DNA of 64,000 nucleotides from Welwitschia mirabilis (GCA_051453625.1 JBOZIK010000001.1:289210902-289274901), one strand, 5' to 3'; shown: positions 23,697 to 36,429, counted from the stretch's first letter. Made by a program: numbers and translations. The notes: generated by a model not told the origin, from the sequence alone.

Positions 23697-25380
23697 CGGG
23701 GAGAACTTGAAAGTAAAGATAATAGTAAAAATTGGTAAAAATAACAAGGGAAAAAAGAACCCTTTTAAGGACTCCTAGCTTTAAGTGAAAGCATTCATAG
23801 GTGTCTTATCACAATAAGTATTAGCATTCCAATAAAAGAAACATTAACAATAACCAAAAATAGAAATAAGATGTTAGATCTAATTAAAAATAAGAGCTAG
23901 ATGTTAGATCCACATACTTACCAATCTTAAGCAGCCAATCATGATTCATATTTTACAATAAAAACATTTGTAGATAGGATTAAGTATTTAATTATTATGG
24001 ATCTCAATGTAAAATTTGATAATATTACAATTTATTAATAAGTAATCCTAATAAATAAATATTATCATGAATCACAGAAATGACACAACCCTTTAAAGCA
24101 CAAAAACAAATATGTTAATTATAATTAATATTACATAAATTTTAACTCAATAAATGAATAAGAATAAACATGAAGAGCCTATCAATATTGTTAAAAAAAA
24201 ACTATTCCATTTTTTTATAATAAAATAAGTACATCTAATTCAAATAAGAATTTTGATACATTACCTACACATTAAAGCAAACACAAAATGTAATAAAATA
24301 ACTATTATGAATGACTTGCTATTGTCAAATTCATAACATAGTATAAGAACTTCTAATTAAAACTAGATTCTTTTCTTAAATTTAAACTTGCATAATAAGA
24401 ATGGAATAAGAACTGTATCAATAATAGTTTCTAACATGGCTTAGATAATAGAAGGTACTTAATAAGGTAATCCAAGATCTAAGAAGTAAGGAGAACAAAC
24501 TACATATTCTAATTGTAATTTATTAACTTTTAATATTAACATATATATCTAGTATCATAGATGTACCCCAACTAGAAGGATTTTATAATTTTCTTTAAAA
24601 CAGAGTCATATTTATTATCATAATTTATTTCCATGGTTGTGAGAGCCTAATAAAGCTTTTTCCTTTTAAGATAGCATAATCTAGTTATACATGCTAATGC
24701 TAAATTTTATTTTTATATTTTTTTCTTTTAACAATTATAAGATTCAACTGCATAGTACATTATAGTATAGGTAATTGAAATTAAAAGAAAACAAGATTTC
24801 GAATATAAAAATTTCATTACACATCTTTATTATATATAGAAAGAGCCATTTAATTGAATTTAACTAGAATTATAAACCATATAAAATGACAAATTAAAAA
24901 ACTAATATAAGAATAACTAGAATAAAGCTAAATCATTCAAGATATAAAACTAATAAAAATAATATCCCAAAAAAGAGAAAATAATATGGATGTAATTGTA
25001 AGCCAATATAAAGTAAAAACATAATGGAAATAAAGTCATACAATAAGAGTAAGCCATATCTCTACTAAGTTTGATATTTTTAGAAGCCCACAATAATTTT
25101 TCTTTAACATCAAGAGGTCATACTAATCCAAAGATTTTTAGATATACAAATCCAAAACCAATCACAAAATCATCCTATAGAATACAATCCCATAACAATG
25201 AAAATGTAGTGGGTTTTCTAGTAAATATATATCTATTCCTCTGCTTCAAATCCAAAACCATAATGTAATTAAAAGAATCATCTCTATCCTTCTTTCTTTT
25301 CATCTTGAATGAACACCTGCTAATGCTTCAATACCTTATTTATTGATAATCCTTCCATCTGATAACTTGATAATCTTGTG
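23697..25380. other. Unassigned AT-rich DNA
   Basis: About 1.7 kb with no frame, repeat or motif I can assign. The 65-codon open frame at 25071-25268 (plus) has no recognised similarity and lies next to a minus-strand LINE fragment, so it is probably chance. Confidence 0.5.
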
Positions 25381-25389
25381 ATCTTCCCA

Positions 25390-26740
25390 TATGTAGCTTA
25401 AGAAAAAGAGCTTTTAATAAATACATGATTCACAGTTTCTTTATTATAATAGAAGACACACCCTTATTCCATTATGAAGCTCCTATATCATAAGTAATTT
25501 TTAGTAGTAACTTTATTAGAGAGAACTTTACTAAAGAATATTCAATGTCTTGGTAATAGAAAAATTTTAATCCATTTATGATACCATGAAAATATCAAGG
25601 AATCAAAAGTGGCATATTCCTTCTTCACATTATAGTCTTAATAAAATAGAGCACAAAACTCAATTTTTTTTTTCAACTCCCTCTAGATGAGAGAATCTAG
25701 AATCAATAAGGGAAAATCCATAAAGTGTATGCCATTATATAAATATTTAGCTTGAATTATATGAATTCAAGATAATTCAAGATTTATCTTCATGCATTGA
25801 TTATAATATAAATTTTTCTAAAAGGATTACCACTTTAAAATATACCAAATGACTAATTCCCCATCCACTATTTTTTTTCGGCTTGGTAAACTTCCTTTTA
25901 AGGAAAGGTATATAAAGTACACCTATATCCTTTATTTAAAAGAAATTATCTTCTTATTTTCTTATGTGTTTAAGGACTGATACTAAAGCTTTAAAAAAAG
26001 ACATGAATTATAATGGGAGGATCTATAAAGAACTTCAAAAGAAGCTAAATTCTCTTAGATTATTTTAAATATTTTTTATGAATAGAGAATCTTAACACTA
26101 TACAAAAGCACTCACTGCATCTTGTGAGGCTATGTCCATGTTCATCATCATGAGTATTATTAAGGATTTGGTTGGGGCTTCCCATACACCTTTTAGTTCG
26201 TGTGGATATATGAACTTGCAACCATAAGAAAATCATTGGTTGGATTTAAACATTCCATAATAATTTCAATCAACACAAATATAGGTCATTCAATATTATT
26301 TAGAATGTCCTTAGACAAAGTCATATAAGCTATCAAGAAATAAGGTCCAATTTCAAGTAAATTATTAATTAAAATTAGTACTAGAATTAATCTAGTAACG
26401 GATTAGAATGCATTAAGTACAAATAAAATCACATAGCTAAAGAATGTCCATTAACTACTCTATATTATAACCAAAAAGTCCTCAATCATAAAACATTCAA
26501 AAACCAATAAAATATCATTTAGCATCAATAGATAATCAAACATGAAATTTCAAAGCTCATTCACAGAAGGTAAGGCCTTACTTAATAACAAATAACTAAT
26601 TAATATATTTGATTATGAAGCAACCTAAATCTTTATAACTCTTATGGTTCTTTTAAAATAAAAATTATGTTGTATTCTAAATAAGGCATGCATAAAGCTT
26701 TTAAATGGGTTTATATTTGAGATCAATCAAAAATTTCAAC
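25390..26740 (-). mobile_element. LINE (L1-type) fragment: end of RT plus zinc-binding tail
   Basis: On the minus strand the order is: 'ALPSVNE...' then 'LNDILLVFEC' at 26491-26578 (matching the plant LINE motif VLP..IS..QSAFV.GRLI.DN.LVAFE), 'IMECLNPTNDF' at about 26235-26275 (matching WIMECVSTPSYS), and at 25400-25650 'GCVFYYNKETVNHVFIKSSFLKL', split by frame changes, matching the zf-RVT pattern C.FC...ET..HLF..C. All are frameshifted. No endonuclease part was recognised and it stops against chromovirus relic E, so this is a truncated copy. Confidence 0.5.
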
Positions 26741-27099
26741 ATTGGACTTTATCCATAAGTGAGGAAGATTTTTAAATTTAAATAATTATTATTAACTTAA
26801 TAAAACATGATACTTTTCTACTATGAATTAATAAATAAAAAACAATGGAGCTATAACTTATAAAAGAGATTAAGTAGAAATGATAATCATGGTTAAAAAC
26901 TAATCATCCAAGGTCAATGCAAATTGGCTATGAATAATTTGATTAAATCTAAGAATATTGAGAGGAAGATTAAATGATGATAATTAGTATATATGCCTTA
27001 TTTAAAACCATCCAATTTAAAGGAAGAAAAAGAAGCCCCTAAAAAGTATATCAATAGTCTCATAATACTTTGATGTATTTACAAGATAATTACTAACAG

Positions 27100-28330
27100 T
27101 TTAATCTCTTTAGTAATTAATTTTTTTATTAATTTAGTTTTATGAGTTCAACTAATTTATAAGACATAATGTAAAATTTTTTATATAGAAATGAAACAAA
27201 TGAAAATTCAACTTGATGTCCTTTTACAAAAGTTTTTATTCGTCCTAGTGGATCATCAAGAACCTATGTCTTTTATAAAGAAGAAGGATAAAACTCTATG
27301 TTATGCATTAATAGTTAAACAAAATTATTATTAATAAAAAATATTTACTACTAAATAGCGATGATGTGTTTGATTAATTCAAGGAAGTAAATGTATTTTC
27401 AAAAGTTGATTTAAAATGTGGATATCATCAAGTTCTAAGTAAGGAAGAAGGTATTAATAAAAGAAACTTTTATAACTTACTATGGGTATTATGGATGGTT
27501 ATGATACTATTCACAAGTCTTATAAATTCCATCTTTTAGTCACTTCTTCATTTGTTTGTCATAGCATTTATTGATGACATTCTATTTTATTCCACATCTT
27601 ATGATAAACATCAAAAGCACTAAAAAATAATATTAAAATATTTAAGTAATAAGCAATTGTATATTAACTTAAAAAATGTTTCTTTTAAAAGAATTTTATC
27701 TAGTTTTAAGGCCATGTGGTATCTAAGGATGGTTTTGTAATTAGTGTAGATAAAAATTAGAGTTATTATTAAATGGCCAATACCTAAAAATATTATAGAC
27801 ATTAGAATCTTTCTTAACCTTCTAGGGTAGTATTATTAATTTGTCTCCAAGATATCATTTTACTTAACAAGTATTTTTTAAAAAATAGAAACTTGTAATT
27901 AACATAAAAATGTAACATTTTATTTGATTATATTAAAAAATTCTTCAATAGTACTCTACTTTTAGAAATTATAGATGACTATAAGACCTTTTTAGTTTAT
28001 ATTAATGCTTTAAGATAAGTTATTAGAGTTGTTCTTACATAAGGTGGAAGAGTAATACCTTATGAATCAAGATAATTTAAGTGACCAAAGAGAAATTATC
28101 ATATACAATATTTGAAGTTATGAACTATTATCTATAAGATGTCAAGTTCCAAGTTCAAATTGATCATTAAAGTCTAAAATACATTTTCGATTACGAAACT
28201 TAAAAATTATATAAAGAAACCAGATAAAATTTCTTTGTGATTTTGATCTTGCAGTTTTATACCATGAAGAAAAAGTGAATAAGGTTGAAAATGATCTTTG
28301 TCAAATTGATTATTTCAAATCAATTATAAA
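27100..28330 (+). pseudogene. Element E reverse transcriptase and RNase H relic
   Basis: Motifs in order: 'MKIQLDVLLQK' followed by 'IRPSGSS' (27190-27260, the ELK.QL..LL.KGFIRPS motif), 'DLKCGYHQVLSKEE' (27410-27450), and the catalytic box AFIDDILFYS at 27564-27593 with both Asp intact. Near 27690-27720 comes 'SFKAMWYLRM', corresponding to '.FLGHVVS..G', then 'PIPKNIIDIRIFLNLLG' (27775-27830), the WP.P....IR.FLGL.GYY motif. RNase H follows ('FLHKVEE', 'YLMNQDN', 'NYHIQYLKL.L', 28030-28130). Numerous stops and at least three frame changes; non-functional. Confidence 0.75.
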
Positions 28331-28499
28331 TATTTAAACTCGAATACTTCCCATCATTTTAGAAGACCAAAACAAAATTATAGTTTGTTATAAATTAAAT
28401 GACCAATAAGAAAAATCAATGGATTTATGAATTTTAGCATTAATTCAAATGATGTTATTATATTCAAAAGAATTTTTTTGGTTTTTAATGTGGATGAAA

Positions 28500-29760
28500 T
28501 TAGAAATAAGCTAATTTTTTAGTTTTATAATCCACCAATATTAGATCATCCTATAAGAATTATAATGTAGCAAAACATGTAATAGAAATTTTAGTGGTCA
28601 CAAGTGAAGAAGAATATAGCAGAATTTACATTAAATTATCTAAATTATTACAAAATTAAGGAAGAAAATTCATGAATCTAATAGGATTAATGCATCTTCA
28701 TAATGTTTTAAAGGGTAAGTAAGGCTTACTTTATGTGGATTTTATTTTGAAACTTTAAAAACTTTAAGGAAAACTAACTTAATTATGGATATACTTGATA
28801 GACAAAGTAAGTTATCATACTTTGTTTTAGTAATATCTCACTTATGATGTTTATGATATGAGCAGAATATATATTTGAAATATTATATTTTGAATGGTGT
28901 TCTCTTGGTAGTTATTACTAAAAGATATTCAAAACTTATCTCTAAATTTTAGCAAGGATTGCAATTGAGTTTAGGTATTAAGTTAAATATGTGCATTGGA
29001 TTTTATTACTAAATATATGATTAAACAAATATAAAATATATTTTTAAAGAATGTGTTATAAATAAGACTAAAATACCTATAGTATTTGAATTTATCTACA
29101 ATGATAGTAATCAAATTTTGCTTCAAACAAATCTCTTGAAAGCTTTATATGATAGAAAACGTAGATTACATACTACATAGTTAGAATCCAATAAAACATT
29201 TACTATATGATTAAAATGTTATAGTAAATGAAAAATAAAACTAGTACTCATTAATAATAGAGTTAAATCTTAAATAGAGAAAAGATATATGTACTTTGTT
29301 AAACTTTAGATCTTGAATTCCAAGTAGATGATCATGTATTCCTTAAAGTATCATTAAATAAAACTAATAATATAAAGAGTTAAGAGATCAAGTTAATTCC
29401 ACATTAAATAATTTGAGATATTAAAACATGTTGGACTTGTATCATAAAAGCTTACTCTACATCTAGAATTCTTGCACATGAATAATTTCCTTTATGTAAG
29501 TATGCTTGGAAAATATATTATAGATACCTCTTGTATATTAAATTCATTTTATATTTAAGTGGATCCTAATTATTTAATTATAAAGTATTTGAAAGTAGGT
29601 TTATACTAAAATCACTTTATTGAATAGTGAGGTGTAGATAAAATGGAATAAACATAATCTTAATAAATTCCCTTAAGAGGTATAGGAAACTACTATGAAG
29701 AAAAATAATTCTTGTATATTTCTATACATGAATGAAAAAATTTCAATAGAATATTATTAA
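28500..29760 (+). pseudogene. Element E integrase relic
   Basis: The core begins with 'LWVDFILKL'-like sequence near 28735 (W.DFI..LP) and 'DRQSKLSYFVLV' near 28800 (DRLSK.AHF). Then come 'ISKF(stop)QGLQLSLGIKLNMC' at 28935-28995 (F.S.FWQ.LQ..LGTKL.MS) and 'VFEFIYNDSNQI' at 29080-29115 (EFAYN.SYQ). The tail reads 'EFLHMNNFLYVSMLGKYI' at 29465-29520, and '...CIFLYMNEKIS' near 29715-29745 matches the PxLF...N..G end of chromovirus pol. The stop at 28950-28952 replaces Trp. Confidence 0.7.
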
Positions 29761-30540
29761 TAGGAGAAATTCATATAATTCATATGACTTCATTGATGTC
29801 ATGACAAAGTCAAAATGAAAAATACACAAATCATATTGATGAGAAACAATCTATTTTGTAAATTCTTAAATATAATTTAGTAATGATCCTAAAAACTTAC
29901 TATTGAAAAAGTTATTTTAAGATATGACTAATTATAGACTGAATTAAGAGAAATGCTATAAAATTTATGGATAATCTTATCATTCTTATTATGCTATTAA
30001 TTTTCACTTTCGTTTTCAATATTGTTATTAATTAGATTAATTATGATAGTTTGAAATCAACAAGAATACATAATAAATTAATAACAGTGATGAGAAATAC
30101 TCATAAAAAAATTTATTTAAATGTTTCTTATTTAAGAAGAAAATAATGGTATATAAGCCTTCTTGATTCATCTATGCCTTTCTACCTTCATATCTTTACC
30201 TGTTATTCTTTATAAAGGGATAAAGATTTGTCTCCTTTTGTACAATTTTAAATGAATCTTTCTTTTTATTATGTACATATCCTTTTGATTTCTTTCCTAA
30301 ACTCAACTTAATAATATAGTAATTTGTTTCTTAAAATACTTTAAAAATGCATATAACTTCATTCCTTATAAGAACCACATAAAATAGATTATAAAACTAA
30401 ATTATAATGTTAAAAAAAATATCATACCTATTTCTTATTGACTTTCCTCCTAAAGTAACATAAAAAACATCAATTAAATGCATGGGGGAAAGAATTTAAA
30501 AAAAAAAAAAAAACATTCACTTCTTTTATTTAGATAAATT
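29761..30540 (+). other. Possible 3' LTR region of element E
   Basis: Follows the end of pol. A TATA-like word (30211-30217) and a T-rich stretch after it resemble the promoter and R region of an LTR, but I could not find a second copy to prove it. A run of about 16 A occurs near 30497-30513. Confidence 0.3.
30211..30217 (+). promoter_or_regulatory. TATA-like box in possible LTR of element E
   Basis: TATAAAG in the context 'attctttataaaggga', downstream of the pol relic and upstream of a T-rich transcribed-leader-like stretch. The call rests on context only. Confidence 0.25.
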
Positions 30541-30555
30541 TACATTATTCATGCC

Positions 30556-30837
30556 TTTTTAATAGATCAATAACATATCCCTAATAAAACATCTTAATGA
30601 TAGATAATCCTCTCACACATAGACATTATAATCATCATCATAAGGAATCAAACATAATTGATGTTGTTATGTCATGAAACTTACTTCTATATTCATGATT
30701 CTAGAATTAATAACATTACCTTATATTTTTTTAATAGATCAATGGCATATGTTTAATTTTAAAACAAATCATAGATTATTCTTTCACACATTGACATAAT
30801 AATAATAATCATCATGAGGAATCAAACATAATTAATG
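30556..30837. repeat. Tandem direct repeat, two units, period about 172-174 bases
   Basis: The word order 'ttttaatagatcaa', 'agat.at.ct.tcacacat', 'gacat.ata', 'atcatcat', 'ggaatcaaacataatt' occurs twice, at 30556-30663 and 30726-30837. Differences are mostly C/T and A/G. It may be duplicated enhancer-type DNA within an LTR, or simply an old tandem duplication. Confidence 0.7.
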
Positions 30838-30859
30838 CTCTCCATGTTATGAAGCTTGA

Positions 30860-33048
30860 TTATTCATTCATCACTCAAGCTTTCAAATAAAGTGACTCTT
30901 CATGCTTGAATAATATCTTTTAGCACATTGGTTTTAAAGGATTGATTTTATACATAAGCAATATATTCATAATTTTATAAAATACTCTATTTAAAGCATT
31001 TTACATTATCCCTTATTTCTTAGTTTACAGTTAATTTCCCTTATTTTAGGGCTATTTTATAATCATTGAGTTCATTGGGATCAAATTATCCTCTCATTTT
31101 AATCTTAGTTATAATTTACCTTTGGATTCTCTCCCCCCTCTCCCCCCTTTAACTTCATTGTAGATTTAGTGTCTTTTTATCCTTAATCCTAATCCTTATA
31201 ATTTTCTTGTTTATCCTTTAAAGGATTAAAATTATTCTTCAATGAGATATTATTCTTATTTAGCATTAACTATTGTGCTACATCCTTATGTCCTTCTACA
31301 AACTCTCTATTTTTATTCTTATTCCTAAATTGTTTGATTTTGTGTTTAGTTTTATCATAATATGAAAATTCTTAATGTTTATCTTTTTATTTCTATACTT
31401 TTTTGTTATTAACTTGTAAGCCATTTATTTCATGTTATCATACTTTTTAGTAAAATAATTATTATTAGAATGTTTTAATTTACTATGTAGTTCATAAGGC
31501 ATGAAAACATTTTGATGCTTTACTTTTATATTTTAGGTTTAAAATTTGTAATTAAATCTAATCCTTTTTTTACATCTTGACTTTTCAATAGATTTGGGAT
31601 CTATTGAAGATGTGGCCTTGCTATTAAGATATAAGTAGTAGTTTTAAATAAATAAATTAGGTCATTCTATTGTAGTATAGTTGGTCCTAATTTTCATTCT
31701 CTCATAGGAACTATAAAGATACTTTAAATCTTATAAGAATTATAAAGGTCTTAATCATGAATTTAAATAAAAAGGTGTTTTGGGAAGTATTGTAAATTAA
31801 ACAAAATAGATATCTTCTCCTAAGAATCAAGAATAACTATTCATAAGACAACCTATTAAGTAAATCCTAACTAACTAAAAGATACTATACATAATAAAAC
31901 TTGGATTCACAAATAAAAAATAAATTATTCACAATAGAATCTAAGTATAATGAAAGCACAAGTATTGAAAATATTATAATGTATAGTAAAAGAAAATACT
32001 ACGATAGCATGAAAGATATCATAAAGTAATATATCAATTAAACCATTAAAGGAATAGATCCAAGAAAGAAATATAAAAGAACATTCAGAACGTAATATTA
32101 TATAATTAGTAATATTAATTAACTTACAAATGGAAAAGTAAAGAAAATACACTCATAGATCAAAGTGCATTTACATGCTTGTACAAATTCTATAGAGAAT
32201 ACCAAATTAGAATGGATGAAGACCTAGGGCATAGCATGACAAATGCCTTAGTCATTTCTTCATACTCATGAAGGAAGAATAGAGTTTTAGTCCTCATGAT
32301 AAGACAACCTCCCATCATAGCCATTAGAAATCTAGATCTAAAATGACAAAGATCTGATAGATGGATTAAGAGTAGTGCTCTAATAATGGTATATTTTAAC
32401 TTAAATGATGATTCAATCAAGAGATGGATGATAGATGTTTAGCCCTTAGGATAAGTTATGCATTTATAGATCTCCTTAGTGCTAAAAATATCTATTGGTA
32501 CATCTTTGTTAATAACATATTAATAGTGAAAGATCTTCTACTGTGGTTTCACATATGTACATAGTCCTGAGTCTTCATAGATTGGTTTAGCACTAAGATA
32601 AATTTTAATGTATTAACTAATTATCTATTTAGCTTTTTCTCCTTCATATAATTCATTTTAACCAAAAGCATCAACATTCCCAATATTTGAAATAGTGGTG
32701 ATGGTTCTTTCCTATTAATTTCCAACAAAGTCTAGACAGCCTAGGATGACCTGTAAATGAAGTATTAAAATTTCTTTCTTATTATTAACAATTTTAAAAA
32801 TTAATGAATAAGACATGATTAAATATTTATAGCTTGAAAATATATTTATTTACTAAATTTTAATAATTAAATATGTAAAATTCAAGTACCAAAAACTTTC
32901 TATTTCTTTTATCTTTTCCAAACTTATTCATAATAAAAAGTGCATAAGTTTAAATATTGACTTTTTTATAGTATTTTTGAAGATGAATTAAGTCATTAAG
33001 GCTATGTATAACCTATTGTAAGAACATAGCATAATGTAAAAGCATGCT
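30860..33048. other. Unassigned AT-rich DNA
   Basis: No assignable gene. The only unusual piece is a C-rich run at 31129-31148. Open frames at 31925-32152 and 32190-32420 (minus) have no recognised motif; the second is the more protein-like but I cannot assign it. Confidence 0.45.
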
Positions 33049-33626
33049 TACAAAATAAAATTAATATGTGTTTCCATTAGTTAGGGGTCCATTTTGTTAG
33101 GTTTTTGTGTTCTTATGTGAAAAATAAAATCCCTCATGTGTAATTGTTATGTTGGAAATGAATAGCCATTTAAGTTAACATGTTTAAAGGGAATTTATGT
33201 GTAAGGAACATGCTATATTTTGAGGAAATCTAGGAGTAAAGAATATGCTTTATTTAGAGGAAATCCAGGTGTAAGAAATATGCTATATTTAGAAGGCATT
33301 TTTGATAAAATGTGAAAAAGGATAATATTAAAGAATTTCTTCACGATTAAGATTTATCTTAAAGACTTATAAATATAGGAGAGTGGTAAAATTAAGGGTC
33401 CTAGGTTACTACTTTTAGAAGTCATTATTTAGAATAACTTATAAAAGCTCTATGTGATGTAATTTTAGTTTATAAGCTTGTACGTTTTATACCAGTAATA
33501 TAAAGTAGATATTTCATTATCTCAAATACTTTAATTTCCTTTTTATTTCTTCTTTATTTTTTATTTTCATTGAATATCTAATCCCACAAGTGATCTTGGG
33601 GTTTTTATTACATTAGATCTATATCA
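33049..33626 (+). repeat. Element D 5' LTR
   Basis: Aligns with 39019-39317 and then 40362-40664: 'aaaataaaa.taatatgt', 'gtaagaaatatg', 'ctctat.tgatgtaattttag.tt.taagc.tgta.gtt.tatacca', 'tcaataaatat'-type words in the same order. Ends 'tatatca' just before the primer site. The initial TG reads TA. Confidence 0.8.
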
Positions 33627-33628
33627 TT

Positions 33629-33640
33629 TACTATCAAAGC
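33629..33640 (+). other. Primer-binding site of element D
   Basis: TACTATCAAAGC against the initiator-Met tRNA site TGGTATCAGAGC: three differences, two of them G to A. Located two bases after the LTR. Confidence 0.65.
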
Positions 33641-33689
33641 AAGTTCTAAACATTCATAAAGTTGATTATTTTTTTTGATTTTAGAAAAG

Positions 33690-34850
33690 ATGCTACCAAA
33701 GAAGTTAATAATTATCCACTTGTTGGAGTAACTTATAAAGAAAGAATTATTTATGGCTTATATTAAGAGGATTATAGAGGAAATGGTGATAAAGTTAGAC
33801 ATTAACTATGCATTAAATCATATAGAGCCATTTTTAAAAGAGGATGAGAAGTAAGAAGAAGAACAAGCTAAAGTGGAGGAGCCACCAAAGAAGGATGTTT
33901 TGCATGAAAATTTAAGTGCAAAGCAAGTTAGAAATATCTTTGTAAATTTCCTAATGAAGATAAAATAGAAGAATATAGCAAGCATGATACCATTTAAAGA
34001 AATCTTAAAGCTAGGATAACTTCAAGATTAGATCTTAGGCATGAATTACTACTTCAAGATGTATGATGTTAATAAATAAAAGAAGATTCAAGTCATTTGC
34101 AAAAAGTTTTAGTAAGTTAGTGGAAGCATGTTTGCAAGGATCTCTAAGATCAAGACCTTCCAACCTCTTGGAACTATATGAAGAAGAATAAGTTCATGTT
34201 ACTTTGGCATAAAGCAAATACAATAAGAAGGATGAAAGCACTTAAACAAAAAGAAAAANNNNNNNNNNNNNNNNNNNNNNNNNNNNNNNNNNNNNNNNNN
34301 NNNNNNNNNNNNNNNNNNNNNNNNNNNNNNNNNNNNNNNNNNNNNNNNNNNNNNNNNNGGCATAAAGCAAATACAATAAGAATGATGAAAGCACTTAAAC
34401 AAAAAGAAAAATCTTAAACAAAGTACATGGAGGAGTTTCACATGCTTTCCATCCAAGTAGCACAGTTTGATTTTAGGCATAGAATAGAAAACCAAAGACA
34501 TTATTAGTTTAATGTTAATTATGCAAAACAAGATTTTATTGTTACTCCTAGAATAATGGAGCAAGTATACAAGTTGGCCTTGTAAGAAGAATAAAAGTTA
34601 TAGAAAAAAACATGACTCTAAAAAAGAAACATTTAGTAGAAAAGAATCGTAGATAAGGGATTATCAATAAGAAGGAAATACAAATTCAGAATTAAAAAAT
34701 AAAGGCAAAAAATAAACCAAAGATAAAGAAGGTACATATAGAGGAAGAGATAAAGGAGATAATTTATTAGAAGTTTGTGAAAAAAAATTGTTAAGCTAGG
34801 ATCTAAGTCTTACAAGTGTTTATTAAGTAAATAATAAGATGCACATAATT
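33690..34850 (+). pseudogene. Element D gag relic
   Basis: An acidic/basic stretch beginning MLPKKLIII near 33690 continues through 'EEEQAKVEEPPKKDV' (33857-33901) and a Lys-rich C-terminal part. I do not see a clear Retrotrans_gag core or zinc knuckle; assignment rests on position between PBS and protease. A 100-N gap (34259-34358) lies inside with repeated flanks. Confidence 0.45.
34207..34411. repeat. Repeated 52-base flanks around a 100-N gap
   Basis: 34207-34258 and 34359-34411 are the same sequence ('ggcataaagcaaatac...' to '...caaaaagaaaaa') with one visible difference (agg/atg). The gap between them is exactly 100 N, which suggests two contig ends that overlap but were not merged. 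Confidence 0.85.
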
Positions 34851-35129
34851 ACTATCTTTGAGCATGGTAAGATAAGCAGAGAGTATAATAAAAAAAAAAC
34901 TAAAAAGATTAGTAATAATAAAGGAAAAAGCATGATTGATAGAAGAACTCTCATGCAATATGCAGAAACTGTTAAGAAGTTAGCATAATCAAGACCACTC
35001 TTTAGAAATAAATTCAAATAGAAAGACAAGATATGAAATCTTATCATCAATAATAAGGGCACTAAAAACTTAATTTCTAGAAAGATAATAGAAAATTTAA
35101 GCTTAAATATCATGCTACATCTAATATCA

Positions 35130-35345
35130 TACTAACATTTTTGGTTGTAGAAGAGGTTACATATTATAATTGTTGAATAGTACCTAGTAAACTTATAAAT
35201 TAGTAACTTTCATATTCAAGTTTATTGTGATGTTGTACCTATGAATTTTTATCATCTATTACTGGGTAGACCATAGTAATATGATACTAAATGGATGCAT
35301 AATGAGGAGATAAATACTTTAATTATAAATTATAAAATAAAAAGA
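35130..35345 (+). pseudogene. Element D protease / pre-RT box relic
   Basis: The plus strand reads CDVVPMNFYHLLLGRP at 35226-35273, followed by two consecutive stops (TAG, TAA at 35274-35279) and then YDT...MHNE. In chromoviruses this box is CDVVPM...HLLLGRPWQYD...MHDG, directly downstream of the protease catalytic domain, so the two stops stand for Trp and Gln. The catalytic D-S/T-G itself is not visible. Confidence 0.75.
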
Positions 35346-35479
35346 TATTTAATATTTCTCTAAATTTAGAGGAGGCTATAGAACATAAGAAAAGTGTATG
35401 CTTCTTGTGAAGAAAGAAGATAATAGATGAAATGAAATAGAAAGGCTATGACGTGGTAGTGGTATTAAAGATATTCTAT

Positions 35480-36420
35480 AAATAATAGTTGAAGGATTTA
35501 CCAATGGTTGTAAAAGACATATTAGAATATTTTGTATATATTTTATGATTTTTATTTATTTACTACTTTCTAGTTTACCACCTATTAGAATCATAAGCCA
35601 TCAAATAGATATAGTTTTTTAGTCTTTATTTCCAAACAAAGCACCATATAGAATGGCATTACATGAAAGAGAAGAGATAAGTAAACAAGTATAGTATTAG
35701 CTAGATAAAAGCATGTCATATTATAATGGTAATAACTTCAAAGAATTATAGTAACAATTTATCCATGTGCATTAATTCAAACTTCATCAAATAAGAAATC
35801 ATAGTGTATTAATTTTTTATACTTTGCATGGATGGTATTTTAGATTACTTAATTGCTGCATCTATTTTTAACATGATAAAATTCAAGAATAAATACCATC
35901 CAATCCATATCTTAAAGGGATACAAATGACCAATATCTTTTAAAAATCCAATTATATTATATGGGTAATTAATAATGCCATTTATATTAAGAAATGCTCT
36001 AAGTAAATTCATGAGGTTGATGAAAGCAGTATTATATCCTTTTCTTAGAAGGTTTATTATTAGTTTTTTAGATTCTATTTTAGTATTTAGCAAGAATATT
36101 CAAGAGCATAAATTACATTTCATAAGGTTTTCTTAAAGGTTTTGAGGAAGATCAATTAATGGTAAATGTAAAGAAATGTACTTTTACTTAGTTAGAGTTA
36201 GTATTACTTAGGATAGTTTTCTCTAAAGATGAATTTAAAATGGATTCAATTAGGATGAAGGTTATTCTAGAATAGCCTACACCAACTTCAATAAATAATA
36301 TGCTAGGAAACAATGGGTTACACCATGGTACTATACTTAGTGTAAAGTTAACATTATCAAAATTATAGTTAGGTGTGCTTTCATATAAAGTCAAACTCTA
36401 TTAAGTTATGATAGGATGGG
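35480..36420 (+). pseudogene. Element D reverse transcriptase relic
   Basis: 'LPMVVKDILEYF' (35497-35530), 'LPPIRIISHQIDIVF' (about 35577-35620) and 'PNKAPYRMALHERE' (35634-35675) match the chromovirus approach to RT (VP..V..LL..F, LPP.RDIQH.IDL, PN.PHYRM.P.E). The catalytic box at 36065-36076 reads FLDS with ILVFSKN after it, where YFDD-ILIYSK is expected: the second catalytic Asp is Ser. Then 'LMVNVKKCTF' (36158-36184) and 'PTPTSINN' (36281-36300) mark the end of RT. The enzyme is inactive. Confidence 0.75.
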
Positions 36421-36429
36421 GAAGAAATG

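Larger units (their letters stand above)
27060..29760 (+). mobile_element. Element E: chromovirus (Ty3-gypsy) pol relic
   Basis: A plus-strand pol remnant in which RT, RNase H and integrase follow in normal gypsy order over 2.7 kb. The end of the integrase carries the chromodomain-lineage tail motif ('YVSMLGKYI.DTSCIL', like HVSMLRKY..DPSHVL). I could not recognise gag or protease upstream, where a LINE fragment abuts, nor a matching LTR pair, so the copy is either truncated at its 5' end or its LTRs are too decayed to see. Confidence 0.75.

Noticed and set aside
30497-30513. A-run as a LINE or processed-pseudogene poly(A) tail
   Set aside because: No LINE or gene sequence is visible upstream in the matching orientation, so a homopolymer slip is as likely.
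32190-32420. 76-codon minus-strand frame that looks protein-like (HEYEEMTKAF...)
   Set aside because: No family recognised, no neighbouring motif in the same frame, and such lengths occur by chance in this window.
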